Assembly (NCBI GenBank): GCA_026545765.1
Contig: CM048841.1
Span: forward strand, 8,506,145-8,570,144
Direction: 5' to 3'
DNA length: 64,000 nucleotides
From: Plantago major
Lineage: Eukaryota > Streptophyta > Magnoliopsida > Lamiales > Plantaginaceae
A program made the translations under genes and the position numbers. Shown in pieces: positions 31,770-43,632 of the stretch (its first letter is position 1; each line of letters starts with the position of its first letter). The notes under the pieces were generated by a model. The model was not told the DNA's origin and did not search any database. It saw nothing but the letters and a program-made list of their open reading frames with translations.

Positions 31770-34700
31770 CAAGCCCTCGGCTCTAATGACCACTAGGAGT
31801 AGGGCAGGCAGGCACTTCGTCGGCCCGACGACTTGTCTCCCCCTCCTGGACATTAGCCCTGCGGATCCGTCGCCAGTTCTTCATGGACCTCTTCTTCCCG
31901 TCGGGACCATCCACCCCCTCGTCCACCACCTCCTTGCCGGCCACATTCCCATAGGCCGCTGTGAGCCGTCACCAGTCCCTATTAAGGGGAGCATACAACA
32001 CCCTCAAGCCAAGAACGGAAGAACAACTCGGGGAGCCAAGATGGGAACTTCGGGCAAAACTCGCCTCTGCCATCTTCCATGCCTTCCAGAGGCGGCCCGC
32101 AGGTGTCGTACCACCACTCCTTGGCCTGGAGCTCAAAGATGGGTTTCTCCTCGGGATCAACATAGTCGAACCCGTCTTCATTAATGAAGGCATCCAAGTC
32201 TTCATGCTCGGACGTCACACCCGAATCCAGCAGCTCCGCCCTCTTCAGCTGGCCAAGACAAGTAAAAACTCCAGCCTCCTCCTGAACCTTGGAGTGGAAA
32301 GATCCCGACTCCAAGAACTCCTTCACAGCCTCCACCCTAGTTGTCCTCAACTTCTCCATCAGGAAGGACTTCATCTTCTACCGAGAAGAATGCAAGGCGC
32401 GGGCCAAAGCAGCCTCCTTATCGACCCTCATCCTCTACTCCTCGGCCTCACTACGAAGACGTTCACGCTCCGTCTCGGCCTCAAGCTTAGCCACCTCGGC
32501 CTGGGCTTGGGCCTTCTTGGCCGCTTCCAGTTCGGCCTGCAACGCCGAGGTATCCCCGCCGATCTTCAAGTTGTCTAGGCCTCGGTATGATTGGTCATCT
32601 ACATATAAAAAGATTATTAGAAGCCGTGAACGTTAACTTGGCGAAAGATTCCCTAAAAGAGATTCAGCTTACCATGCCAACAAGAAGCTTCAAGCTTGCC
32701 GACAAAGCTTCCTGATCAAAGCTTTTCAGACTCTCATGAGTGAACTCCTGAATGGAGAGTGTTTTGGTTGATCGGCTTTTCTTCGCCGATTTGCTCTTGT
32801 GACCTTCTCCTCGGTCACGCTTTCTGCCCTTCAGATCGGCCTTGATGGCATCACCTATCAATTTTTCCCTAGCTCCCTGTAAAATGGACGACAACATCAT
32901 TAATACAAAGGAAGGATTAAAGAAACCTCAGAAATCCGAGGAAAAATACTTACAGTTTTTTGGCCACCCTCTTCGGCCGCACCACGTCCTGGCTCCAGAT
33001 GAGTCGCCGCATTCATCGGCTCCCGAGTCTTCAATTTCCGCGTATACCGACCCATGTCCTTGCCGGCTTTAAGCGCCTTCATCTTCGATATAGACTTCTG
33101 TTTACTCAGCTCGACGGCGGTCGTCATAATCCAATACTCTGCAAATAAAAAAGGTCTTACCAAACTAGTATCATAACCGACAAGACGTTAAGAAAAAACA
33201 TATAAAAGGCCGAGTAACGTCGCTAGGCACTTACTCAGATCGGGATTATTGTTACAATAAATAGGACCCACGTTCAATCCAGCTAAGAAAAGCTGTGGTT
33301 AGATGGCAAGGGAGTAGGGATAGAAATACTTGGGTTCGGACACTCCGTCATCCCCAAGTATTGCGAGTCTCTTGGCTGCCATTTCGGGATCTATATCCAA
33401 ACAACCAATGGCTCTCAGCTCCTCGCCCTCTTCCTCCTCCTCATCATCTCCCTTGGTTTCATCACCACTTCTCTCCTCACCCTCGACTTGTTCCTCAGCC
33501 TTGGCCTCCTCTACTTCTTCATCAGATGGTACCACTATTTCAAATGGTACTTGGCATAATTCACCGAGTCACACAGGAACTACCTTCAGACGAACCGACC
33601 TATAATGTTTATTCTGAAAAACCCGAGGGAGCCCCCCGTCGGCCTTGGGATGCTTGGCATAAAAATACTGAGGCCACCAATGCCAAGAGTAGGATGAGTC
33701 ATAAGGATCCAAAAACTTGTAATTCAGACGAGTTGAGAAGAAGTAGAACAAGCTATTGGGGACCCGGGAAATTTTGAAGGCCGAGAGGAATTTGGCCGTC
33801 GAGAATTCCTCACTCTTCAAGGCCAAGACCACGGCAAAACACATAAGTGCCCCCATGGAATTAGGGAGCACTTGTGTCGGACAAAGCCCTTGCTGCACGA
33901 AGAATTGGTGGATCGGCTCTATCATCGGCACTCGAAATCCACACCTGAAGGTTTGCTCGTGCAAACAAATGCATCCCTCAGGCAATTGTACAGTGTCTCC
34001 TCGGGCTTAGGTACAATGATCTCGTACTCCGCAGGAATTTCACAACTATGACGAAGATAGGCTACCTCGGGTTCAGTAACCGTCGACGAACAAGTTGGGA
34101 TGAGGCACGAGGCGTTCTTCTCCGCATCATCCCTCAAAGGACCTATGGGTACCTCCCTCAGTGACTTAGTGATCTTTGCTGTCATCTTTTGTTTCCCCTT
34201 CTTCTCGGAAATAACGATCACCATCTTCCTCTTCCTCCTCATCCACCTCGGCTACATTATCCCTCGCCGGCTGTTCTTGATTATCTTCCTCCCCAGAAGA
34301 CTCTTCATCGGAACCATCATCATAAGACTCATCGGAAGACTCATCCGAATCCAAGGAGGTAGAGTCGTCAGGATCTTCATCCATCAACTCTAGACTCAGG
34401 GGATTGCTCCTCGAAAGAGGTGTGTAGGGTCTCTCATCCAGTAGTTCAAGATCGGGGTCGGGCACACTACTTGAAGAGGCTCCTTGGTAAAAGCCCGACC
34501 CGGGCACGGAGGCAAAAGGCATGGGCAAAAAATGGGGAGCCTGTATCTATAGTCGAGGTCTCCAAGTGACTCGGGAATGGTCTCGTGACTGTATTGGTTG
34601 TATTGGCCCCTACCAGCTATTGGTTGGGCACTTATGGTTTCCGGAGCTGCGGTGTTTGCTATTTGTACAGATACACCGGGTCGATGTACTTCCCTATTTA

Positions 34701-34911
34701 CTGATGAAGCTCGGGGAGGAGGCTTATTCACAAGTTGGATCTCGGATTCGTCAGGCATGAAATCAACAAGATCGTCGGCAATTTCAGAGGCCTGGTCCGA
34801 ATCAGAAAGAACATGAATGTTAATAGGTGGTTGAGTATCCTCGGCTTCATCATTTATCAATTCTTCTATGGGTTGGTTTTCAGAAGAGGAGCTTGAGTTA
34901 TCCGACGACAT
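31770..34911 (-). mobile_element. Tat antisense gene (aORF), putative gypsy-type transposase-like domain
   Basis: A gene-like series of minus-strand coding segments opposes the element. It starts with ATG at 34911 (MSSDNSSSSSENQPIEE), followed by acidic low-complexity sequence (about 34450-34200; DEDPDDSTSLDSDE). A conserved block at about 33960-33760 (IEPIHQFFVQQGLCPTQVLP, then NSMGALMCF) resembles the plant 'putative gypsy type transposon' domain. Further on are nuclear-protein-like basic segments (about 32880-32760; KGRKRDRGEGHKSKSAKK) and a coiled-coil C-terminus (about 32580-32180). Tat/Retand relatives are known to carry such antisense ORFs between pol and the 3' LTR, expressed with introns. 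Function unknown. This copy looks broken. Confidence 0.75.
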
Positions 34912-35361
34912 GATCTACGAAAGCAAAAGGAAAGGGGATCAATTAAGTGTTATTCATAAATTCGCTAAAAGGCCGACCCCTTAGGAGCCGAACTCCCTTC
35001 ACTTGGGCGATACTAAGGGTTTCTACAAGTCCTCGGGAATTTCAAGAATTCCTAGCTTCACACCTTAAAAGCTACAAGTATCTTAAGGGAGGCTATGTGT
35101 TTTCCGTTTAGATTATGTGCGAGACTCCACATACAATTTCTACAATTCCGACTACGGACATACAAGCTAAAGCCGATAAAGTAAAAACATAGACGACTGC
35201 AAGTAAGAAACAGCCGCAAAGGGAAAGCAGTAAAAATGAAAAGCCGGGAAGGTGAAAAGGAAACTTACTTGCTAAAGAAGATCGGCCGCAGGAACGGAAG
35301 CAACAGCTACTCGGCAAACACCAGCTTTCTCTTTCTCTCTCTACAAGTTCCTCGGCTCACA

Positions 35362-35430
35362 ACTCTCTCTCTCTCTAAAAGTCAACGTTTATAAAATAAA
35401 CGATAATGACAGGAGGCCCCCTATTTATAG
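35362..35430 (-). promoter_or_regulatory. Promoter of the Tat antisense gene
   Basis: On the minus strand CTATAAATAG (35421-35430) is a strong TATA box, followed by a GA-rich leader (AGAGAGAGAGAGAG, about 35362-35376). This places an antisense start near 35395, about 480 bp before the ATG. A donor-like AAGTAAGTTTCC near 35265 on the same strand suggests a leader intron. Confidence 0.65.
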
Positions 35431-35639
35431 GGGTAATGGGCCGGTTCAACCAGGCCTATGAACCGGTTGGCGAACCGTCGCCTCGTTTCCCTTGAAGATC
35501 GCCATCATAACGCGCCGATTCACCTTGATTCTTCTTAATTCGCCACTCAAAGGCCGCGACGCTTCGTCTTTTCGGCTTACTATAGCCTCCTCGGCTATTT
35601 ATTCTCAAGTCTTTAGTCAATTACAAATACACTAAACAC

Positions 35640-36491
35640 TTGGGGGGAGGATGACTATAATACCCGAGGAGCTTTCAAGTTTTTACCAAGACGGAAAGTT
35701 TTCATACTTAATTGGTTGGGTAAGGTTAGCCGGAGCCGACCTCACCCAGTTAGAAAATTAGAAGATATACCTGACAAGAACTGCCTCCTCGGAAAATCTC
35801 CTCCAGTACCTTTCCTTGGATGTCTCAACCTCAATAACCTCTTCTTAGTTATGAGAGATTCTTCAAAGAACAAATCTCGAGTAAATGAGAGACAGGTTAC
35901 CAAGGCCAGAAAACCCAGGAAGAATCTCAAGACAAGAAGCATGAGAACTCGGTAATCTAAATCTCGAGTAAACGGGCGTCAAGTGACGGAGGCCGACAAA
36001 TCTAGAAGTCATCATCAAGCGTCAAGCCAAACATCCATGTCAACTGATTCCTCGATGATGTAAACTTCAGTTACTTGTCCTCACTTACGAGTGCTAACAT
36101 CAAGGACACTCAAAGTACATGAAAGACAAGTAACAGAGGTCAAGAAATCGAGAAGATCGCCTTGAGAATTTGAGGCCCAAAGTAAAAAACTCGAAAGAAC
36201 CAGTTTAACCGTTTCCGCTGCTTCCTTGGATAGCACAACTTCGGTGATCTGTCGTCACTTACGGGTCAGATCCAAGGATTCATCTGAGTAAATGACCGAA
36301 AAATCACGGAGGCCGAGAAACCGAGAAGAAGTCATTTACTCCATGCAATGTCAAGTCCTCGGCATGTGTAACCTAGGCTTTTGGTCATAAAACCGAAGTC
36401 CAGTAAGGAAATTCCACGAACAAAACCTCACAAGAATATCTCACAATTAGAACAAGAGGTTTAATACTCAATTGAGGGGGCAAGCCCAGCC
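35640..36491 (+). repeat. Degenerate tandem repeats in the Tat 3' region
   Basis: Units of roughly 160-170 bp (some shorter) recur at about 35875, 35960, 36117 and 36289. The shared core is GAGTAAATGA...CAAGTNACGGAGGCCGAGAAA.CGAGAAGA, preceded in the longer units by a CACTTACGRGT...ATCCAAGGA block. Tat/Ogre elements often carry tandem repeats in this region, which can seed satellite DNA. The units are diverged (perhaps 70-80% alike by eye). Confidence 0.65.
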
Positions 36492-36659
36492 GAGGCTGAT
36501 GAGATGATAATTTGGAGTCTCATTTGGTCCATTTTAGCGGTCTTTGTGAGTCTTCATTTATAGTTTTCTAGTATTTTTTGTGCATTTTTATGCTTTGGTG
36601 TTTTGGTATTGTTTTGCAGGAATCGATAGTTTTGAGCCAAAGATGAGAAGTTGGGGTTA

Positions 36660-37005
36660 ACAAGGCTCGTCGCGGCGAGATTTTACGAAGTGAAACAATC
36701 TTCTGGCTAAGGAGGCTCGCCACAGCGATATTTTGCGAAGCTGGCATTTGAATTACTGAAGAAGCTCTCCGCGGCGAAGTAATTTGCTCGACGCGGCGAG
36801 ATTTTACGAGAGCCCCAATAAATCCATCGGGAGGAGCTCGCTGCGGCGAAGGAATTGGTCCGCCGCGGCGAGATTTTGTGAATGAAGCCTCTGTTTTGAA
36901 GATTGAAGCTCGCCGCGGAAAAATTATGCGAGGGCTATATATTCTTCAATTAAAAAGGCTCGCCGTGTCGAGCTATTCCTTCCGCCGCGGCGAGCGGCGC
37001 AGAAC
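36660..37005 (+). repeat. Array of GC-rich palindromes in the Athila U3
   Basis: Around ten imperfect copies of GCTCGCCGCGGCGAGATTTTRCGAA occur with spacing of about 25-60 bp. The core CGCCGCGGCG is self-complementary. The same block is found in the 3' LTR (about 45225-45515), in LTR B, in LTR D (49660-49790) and, as CTCACCGCGGTGAG, in LTR F (54305-54425). Confidence 0.8.
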
Positions 37006-37686
37006 GGATTCTTTGTTTTTCCTACTTAGTTTAGAATTAGTACAATTCTCGATATACTTCTTTTAACCTAGTTGATAGAAAAGGCTCCACACATTTATAC
37101 TTGGATATTGATAACAATTTGGAGCTTGATTTTGATTATTCATTGAAGGATTAATATCGAATCCCTGATTACTGTGGTAAATCTCTATTGTTTTATCTTA
37201 TTCAATTCGTTCTTATTCTGTTTCTCGAATTGTTTGAGCTTGCATGAGATTATCATTTTGTTTGTGTTAAACATGAGCAATATCTTGTATTCTTTCATCC
37301 TTGCTTCGATTATGAGTAACTAAATCACTCCGAACATAGTAGTTGCGTGATAGCTTTGCGTATTCGCTTCTAGGGTTTGAAATCGTTCATATAGGTTAGG
37401 CTCGTTCAAAGATCTTCGTAAAAACCCTTCAATTCAATACTCTCGTTCAAAGATTCTCTAAAACATTTGGTTAAGGATCGTGGATTGACGACCCACGATT
37501 ACTCTAGTTCAAATATCTTCAAACTCATTTGGTAAAGGTTGAATTGATAGTTTTCTATACACCGACCGTGTGACAGTATGAACGTATCCCTAGAGCGAAT
37601 TAGCATTGCTTGATCGTAACTACTGTGTTCCTTCTACCTCAATCTTACAAACAACTATATTGCTAATTTTCGTTTTCTAGTTTTAA

Positions 37687-39015
37687 CACTACAAAAAATC
37701 TGGCCTGTAGCGACGGATAGATCCGTCGCCCCAGCTCTGGCGACGGATCGGGCGACGCATAGAAAATCCGTCGCCCCCCTGGAGCTGTGGCGACGGATAA
37801 CAATCCGTCGTCCAATTCGCGACGGATTGGACGATGGATTGACCATTTTTTTTTTTAAATTGATAATGGGGCGACGGATAGATTCTATCCGTCGCTTCAC
37901 GTGGCATTTGATAGATCTATCCGTCGCCCCATTTCTATTTTTTTTAAAAATAAAATCAGATTCAAATTTTATATTCATACGGATTTATTCAGATATCAAT
38001 TTGTATTCAGATACGAGATATTGATTTGTATTCAGATACGGATTAATTTGTATTCAATTTTTATATTCAGTATCAATTTGTATTCAGATGCAAGGTGGTG
38101 GTGGGAGGAGAAAGGTGGTGCAGTGGTGGTGGCAGGTGGTGGTGGTGGTGGTGGTGGTGGTGGGAGGAGGAAAGGTGGTGGTGGTGGTGGGGTGGTGGTG
38201 GTGGAGGAGATGGTGGTGGTGGGGGGTGGTGGTGGTGGTGGGAGGAGAGAGGTGGTGGTGGTGGTGGTGGTGCGGTGGTGGTGGGAGGAGAGAGGTGGTG
38301 GTGGTGGTGGTGGAGATGGTGGTGGTGCGGTGGTGGAGATGGTGGTGGTGCGGTGGTGGTGGGAGGAGAGAGGTGGTGGTGGTGCGGTGGTGGTGGGAGG
38401 AGAGAGGTGGTGGTGGTGGTGGTGGAGATGGTGGTGGTGCGGTGGTGGTGGGAGGAGAGAGGTGGTGGTGGTGGTGGTGGAGATGGTGGTGGTGGGAGGA
38501 GAGAGGTGGTGGTGGTGGAGATGGTGGTGGAGGAGGATGGTGGTGGAGGAGGTGGTGGTGGAGGATGGTGGTGGATGGTGGTGGTGGAGGAGAAAGGTGG
38601 TGGAAGGAGAAAGGTGGTGGTGGGAGGAGGAGGAGAGGAGAAATGGAGGAGAAGTGGTGGAGGAAAGGAGGTGGTGGAGGAGATATATGGTTTTTTTTTT
38701 TAGGCTTTTAGCGATCTATCCGTCGCTAACTTTTTTTTTTTTTTTCGGCTATAGCGACGGATAGATCTATCCGTCGCTATTTTTAGCGACGGATAGATCT
38801 ATCCGTCGCTAAAATTTTTTTTTTTTTTAAAAATATTGGTCAACGCTCTGTAGCGACGGATAAACTTATCCGTCGCTACAGAGATAACGGATTATCTGTT
38901 GCTAAACGGGGCGACGGATAGAATCCGTCGCCCCGTTTGGCGATCCGTCGCTACAGGGGCGACGGATAAAATCCGTCGCCCCTTTCCGTCCCGTTACAGC
39001 AGAATTCTTGTAGTG
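37687..39015 (+). mobile_element. Non-autonomous CACTA (En/Spm) transposon
   Basis: The ends are CACTACAAAAAATCTGG and CAGAATTCTTGTAGTG (inverted), with TAA on both sides (37684-37686, 39016-39018), as expected for CACTA. Subterminal regions (about 37705-37935 and 38705-38990) carry many inverted copies of GCGACGGATAGAT...ATCCGTCGC, the kind of sites bound by CACTA transposases. The middle is a G-rich GGT/GGA array. No transposase is present. The 3' LTR of the surrounding Athila lacks it, so it arrived after the Athila. Confidence 0.95.
38090..38690 (+). repeat. GGT/GGA-rich array inside the CACTA element
   Basis: About 600 bp of GGTGGTGGTGG with regular GGGAGGAGAGA interruptions. Higher-order units such as GCGGTGGTGGTGGGAGGAGA recur about five times, spaced about 60-110 bp. 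All three forward frames are open only because the composition excludes stops. The sequence could form G-quadruplexes on the plus strand (inference from composition). Confidence 0.9.
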
Positions 39016-39188
39016 TAAGAAGTACTCAAATTCAAACAAATCAACATTGTTTCACAAGTAACTGTTTGTTTTCAATCGTTGCGATAGCCTAATTGATTCC
39101 TTAGCAAACGATCTCGTGGTTAGCATGGTCTATTTACAGTAACTGCTTTCTACTTGTTTCCTAAGTTGTAATCTGAGCATATCAAATT

Positions 39189-39206
39189 TGGCGCCGCTGC
39201 CGGGGA
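39189..39206 (+). other. Primer-binding site of the full-length Athila
   Basis: TGGCGCCGCTGCCGGGGA lies four bases after the LTR and matches the complement of the plant tRNA-Asp 3' end except one base. Confidence 0.88.
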
Positions 39207-39243
39207 TCCAATTCCTACTGTAGCACTTAAAGCCGTTAGTTAC

Positions 39244-42200
39244 TTGAGGCGTGATTTCATTTTATTTGGACTAACGGAAACTAAACAACAGTTGAGTTCT
39301 TGTTGTTCTGATCCAGTTATGGAGTGCTTTCCTAGTTACTACGCACCTAGCACAGAGCTATCTGGACCAGCATTTATGGAGACAACAAATAGCCTAGAGG
39401 TGCAACGGGGAGCTAGTGCATTCAGCGACAGTACTCTGCTAGCTTTGATTGCCCATGACGAAAAATACATGGGTCTTGTGATGGAAGGGCAAGAAAGGAA
39501 TAGCAAACAGATAGAGGGAATGGTAAGCAGGATGGAGGATTTTACTGACCAACTGGTCAAGTTTCTGGCAAGCACTGAATTCGGGGATGAGGAAACCAAG
39601 GAGGAGGAAGTTCAGGTAACAACAGTACTCCGAAGTGGAAAGGTAATCCAAAGGCCGGAACTAGAACCACAGACACAAGCCCCGGATACCCCAGTAGTCG
39701 ACCTCACGGAGGAGGACCAACCCTTGACAGAAATAGCCAACCTGCCGGTGGTACGCACAGGGGTGCTTCACAAATTTGATAACCCTTACCGTCCACCCGG
39801 ACCCCCAATCAGCAAAGAACTGCCATATCCAATTAGAATCAGGAAACCCAAGGATGACAGCAAATTCAAAGCTATTATGGCCATGCTCTCAAAGGTGAAT
39901 ATGAACCTCCCACTCCTTGACCTCATTGATAATGTCCCCTCCTACTCTAAGTTCTTCAAGGATCTCAATGCAAGTAAGAGGAAGTATTTGGCCAACGAAA
40001 AGCTAGTTCTACCAGAAACAGCTAATTCAGTGGTTGGCTTACCAGTGAAACAACAAGATCCGGGGAGCTTTGTGATTGATATACAAATGGAAAATGGGAA
40101 GATAGCAAAAGGAATGCTCGATCTGGGAGACAACATCAATGTTATCACCCATGCTCTTTACCAGGAGATGGGTTTGGGGGAATTGGCACCGGTGAACATG
40201 ACCCTGCAGCTAGCCAACAGGAGCATCAGGTGCCGCCTGGGAGTGATTCGTGATGCACTGGTCAGAGTAGACACCTTCCTGGTTCCAGTGGATTTCGTGG
40301 TACTACCCCCCAGTGGAGCCAGCATTAGTAGTAAGGACCATGTGATCCTTTTGGGAAGACCATTTATGAGAATAGTGAAGCTGCAGGTCGATGTGGCGGA
40401 AGTAAAGATTGCCATGGAAATTGGTGGCAACAAGATCAACAAGGATGCAACACGACCGTCAGGTAAATCTGACACCTACTCAGTGGAAGAATGTATTCTG
40501 ATTTCTGAAGTAATTGCTGAGTTTGATGATATTATCGATGATTGTGTGCATGCTACTTACCTAGCTACATTAACTAGTGATAAGCTAGAAGGAGCCCTAA
40601 CACTTAGTTCTAATGAGGATATGCTTTGTGTGGAGAGTAGTGAGATAGTCTGCATGCTTGACTCGGCTGAAGTCGACCCTGGTGAGGAAATCCATCCCCT
40701 TTGTGGAAACATCGGGGAAATCGAACCCCCTAAACCCGACCTTAAGGAGCTTCCATCCCATCTTAAATACGCTTTCCTGGTAGAAAACAAAACAAAACCT
40801 GCGATAATCTCTTCAAAATTGCAAAAGGAAGAAGAGAATAGGCTAGTAGAGCTTTTGAGAGATAACTCCGAAGCCATAGGGTGGGGGATTGATGACATCA
40901 AGGGCATTAGTGCGACTAGGTGCACCCATAGGATTAGTCTTGAAGATGACACCAAACCTGAGAGGCAACCCCAGCGTAGGCTTAACCCAGTCATGCAAGA
41001 CATAGTTAAAACCGAGGTACTTAAGCTGTTAGAAACATGATATGATCTACCCTATAGCTGGCAGTCGATGGGTAAGCCCTGTGCATGTTGTCCCGAAAAA
41101 GTCTGCAGTAACTGTTGAGACCAATGAGAAAGGGATAGAAGTTCCTGTTAGGAAAACCACAGGGTGGCGTGTATGCATAGATTATAGGAGATTGAATGCT
41201 GCCACTAAGAAGGACCACTTCCCCCTGCCCTTTATTGATGAGATGCTAAACCACCTAGCGGGGCGCGAGTTCTATTGTTTTATGGATGGTCTTTCAGGTT
41301 TCTATCAGATTCCCATAGTGCAGGAGGACCAAGAGAAGACCACCTTCACTTGCCCATACGGCACCTTCGCCTATCGTAGGATGCCTTTTGGCTTATGCAA
41401 CGCTCCGGCAACTTTCCAAAGGTGCATGCTCTCTATCTTCTCTACATGGTGCAGGATTTCATTGAGGTATTTATGGATGACTTCTCTCTCTTTGGTGACT
41501 CGTTCATCGACTGCCTTGGTAAGCTTGATAAAGTCTTGAAACGTTGTATAGAATGTAATCTGACCCTTAGTTGGGAAAAAAGTCACTTTATGGTGCGAGA
41601 GGGTATTGTTCTAGGGCATGTGGTTTCTAAGCGGGGGATAGAGGTAGATAGAGCTAAACTTGATGTTATAGTGGAACTTCCCCCACCCACTTGTGTGAAA
41701 GAGTTACAATCTTTTCTAGGACATGTTGGATTACATAAGAGGTTCATCCAGGATTTCTCAAAAATTGCTAAGTGCCTTAGTAACTTGCTGGTGAAAGATG
41801 CGCCTTTTGTTTTTGATGATAATTGCATGGAAGCCTTTAATATCCTGAAAGAAAAACTTGTTTCCGGCCCTATTGTTATGGCACCTGGTTGGTCTTTACC
41901 TTTCGAGATTATGTGCGATGCTTCTGACTATGATATAGGCGTTGTTATAGGACAAAGAGTCGATAGGCATTTCCATGTAATTTACTATGCCAGCAAAACT
42001 ATAAATGGTGCACAGGTCAATTACACTACCACTGAGAAAGAATTCCTGGCTGTCATATTCGCCCTGGATAAATTCAGGTCGTATTTGAAGGGATTCAAGG
42101 TAATAGTGCATACCGACCATGCAGCAATTCGCCACCTTATGGCCAAAAGAAATTCTAAGCCTCGCCTTATTCACTGGGTCCTGATGCTGCAAGAGTTTGA

Positions 42201-43632
42201 CTGTGAGATAGTTGACAAGTGTGGCAAAGACAACTTAGTGGCAGATCACCTATCCAGGATTAATCCTGGTGCCATCGCCCCATCTCCCCCCATCCCTGAT
42301 GATCTTCCTGATGAACATTTATTCTCTGTTAGTCTAGAACCCTGGTTTGCCGACATTGTTAATTTTAAGGCCACAGGATTGTTTGCTTCTAACATGACTT
42401 TGCAGGAAAAGAAGAATTTTGCTATTCGCTGCAGGAGCTACTTCTGGGATGATCCATACTTGTTTAAACTAGGCAATGATGGCGTGATGCGGCGCTATGT
42501 ACCGGAAGATGAGATTGGAAGCATCCTCGCATTCTGCCACTCCATGCAGTGTGGTGGGCACTATAGTGGGAAGAAAACCGCCTTGAAGGTTCTTCAATCA
42601 GGTTTTTTCTGGCCCTCTCTTTTTAAAGATGCTCATAAATTCTGTATTAGTTGTGATGCCTGTCAGCGAAGTGGCAATATAAGCAAGCGGAATGAGATGC
42701 CCCTCACCAGTATTCTTGTTGTTGAACCCTTTGACGTGTGGGGCATCGACTTTATGGGACCCTTCCCCAAGAGTAATGGCTTTGAATATATACTGGTTGC
42801 TGTCGATTATATGACTAAGTGGGTGGAAGCAATTCCAACCAAGACTAATGATTCCAAAGTTGTTGTCTCTTTTCGTGCCAAGAATATTCTTTGCAGGTTT
42901 GGCACCCCCAGGGTAGTAATCAGTGATGGTGGCTCCCACTTCATCAACCGCTCCTTTGCGAATCTGTTAACAAAGTATGGAGTGCATCATCGGGTTGCTA
43001 CAGCATATCACCCCCAGACTTCGGGCCAGGTAGAGGTTAGTAACCGGCAGATTAAGAGTATACTTGAGAGGGTGGTGAAGCCTAACCGGAAAGACTGGTC
43101 GTACAAGCTCACTGACGCCTTGTGGGCATACCGCACAAGCTACAAGACTATTATAGGGACCACATCTTACAGGCTAGTCTATGGGAAAGCTTGCCACCTA
43201 CCGGTAGAGCTTGAGCACAGGGCAGAATGGGCAATTAAAGTCGTGAACCTCGATTTGGATGTAGCTGGCAAAGAGCGTATACTGCAGCTCTCAGAACTGG
43301 AAGAACTCTGGAACACTGCTTTCGAGAACGCTAAGATCTATAAGGCCAAGACTAAGGTGTATCATGATAAGGGAATAATTCGTAAGGATTTGACCCCAGT
43401 TATGAAAGTTTTACTCTTCAACTCCTGCCTTAAACTGTTTCCAGGTAAGCTGCGCTCTCGATGGGATGGACCGTACGAAATCGTTCAAGTGGCACCACAT
43501 GGTGCTGTCGAACTCTTGAACACAAGTGATGGATCCACCTTCAAGGTCAATGGACAACGGGTTAAGCCATATCTGGAAGGATTTAAAGAGCGACCGGAGG
43601 AAGAGGTTGTTCTTGGTGAGTCTAGTACATGA
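39244..43632 (+). mobile_element. Athila gag end, protease, RT, RNase H and integrase
   Basis: Parts in order: residual gag C-terminus (39300-39800), then a protease region near 40100-40420 (MLDLGDNINVITHALY, LLGRPFM). RT runs about 41155-41560 ([49 protein letters not shown]), and RNase H about 41900-42260 ([15 protein letters not shown]). The integrase has a zinc-binding part (about 42540-42680; [12 protein letters not shown]) and a D,D,E core (about 42735-43070; [28 protein letters not shown]). The C-terminal part ends near 43630. Close to complete for pol but broken; a fossil. Confidence 0.92.

Larger units (their letters stand above)
36497..39184 (+). repeat. 5' LTR of the full-length Athila (with CACTA inside)
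   Basis: It starts TGATGAGATGATAATTTGG and ends TGAGCATATCA. Without the 1,329-bp CACTA and its 3-bp duplication it would be about 1,356 bp, against 1,313 for the 3' LTR. U3 contains many CTCGCCGCGGCGAG-type palindromes. Confidence 0.9.

Noticed and set aside
32960-34820. Plus-strand frames opposite the Tat antisense gene
   Set aside because: They are Ser/Leu-rich mirror frames of acidic minus-strand coding; the minus strand has the conserved domain and the promoter.
38088-38764. Three overlapping long forward frames (Gly/Val/Trp/Arg-rich) in the GGT array
   Set aside because: All three frames are open because the GGT/GGA composition excludes stop codons. The array lies inside a non-autonomous CACTA transposon. 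No protein is supported.
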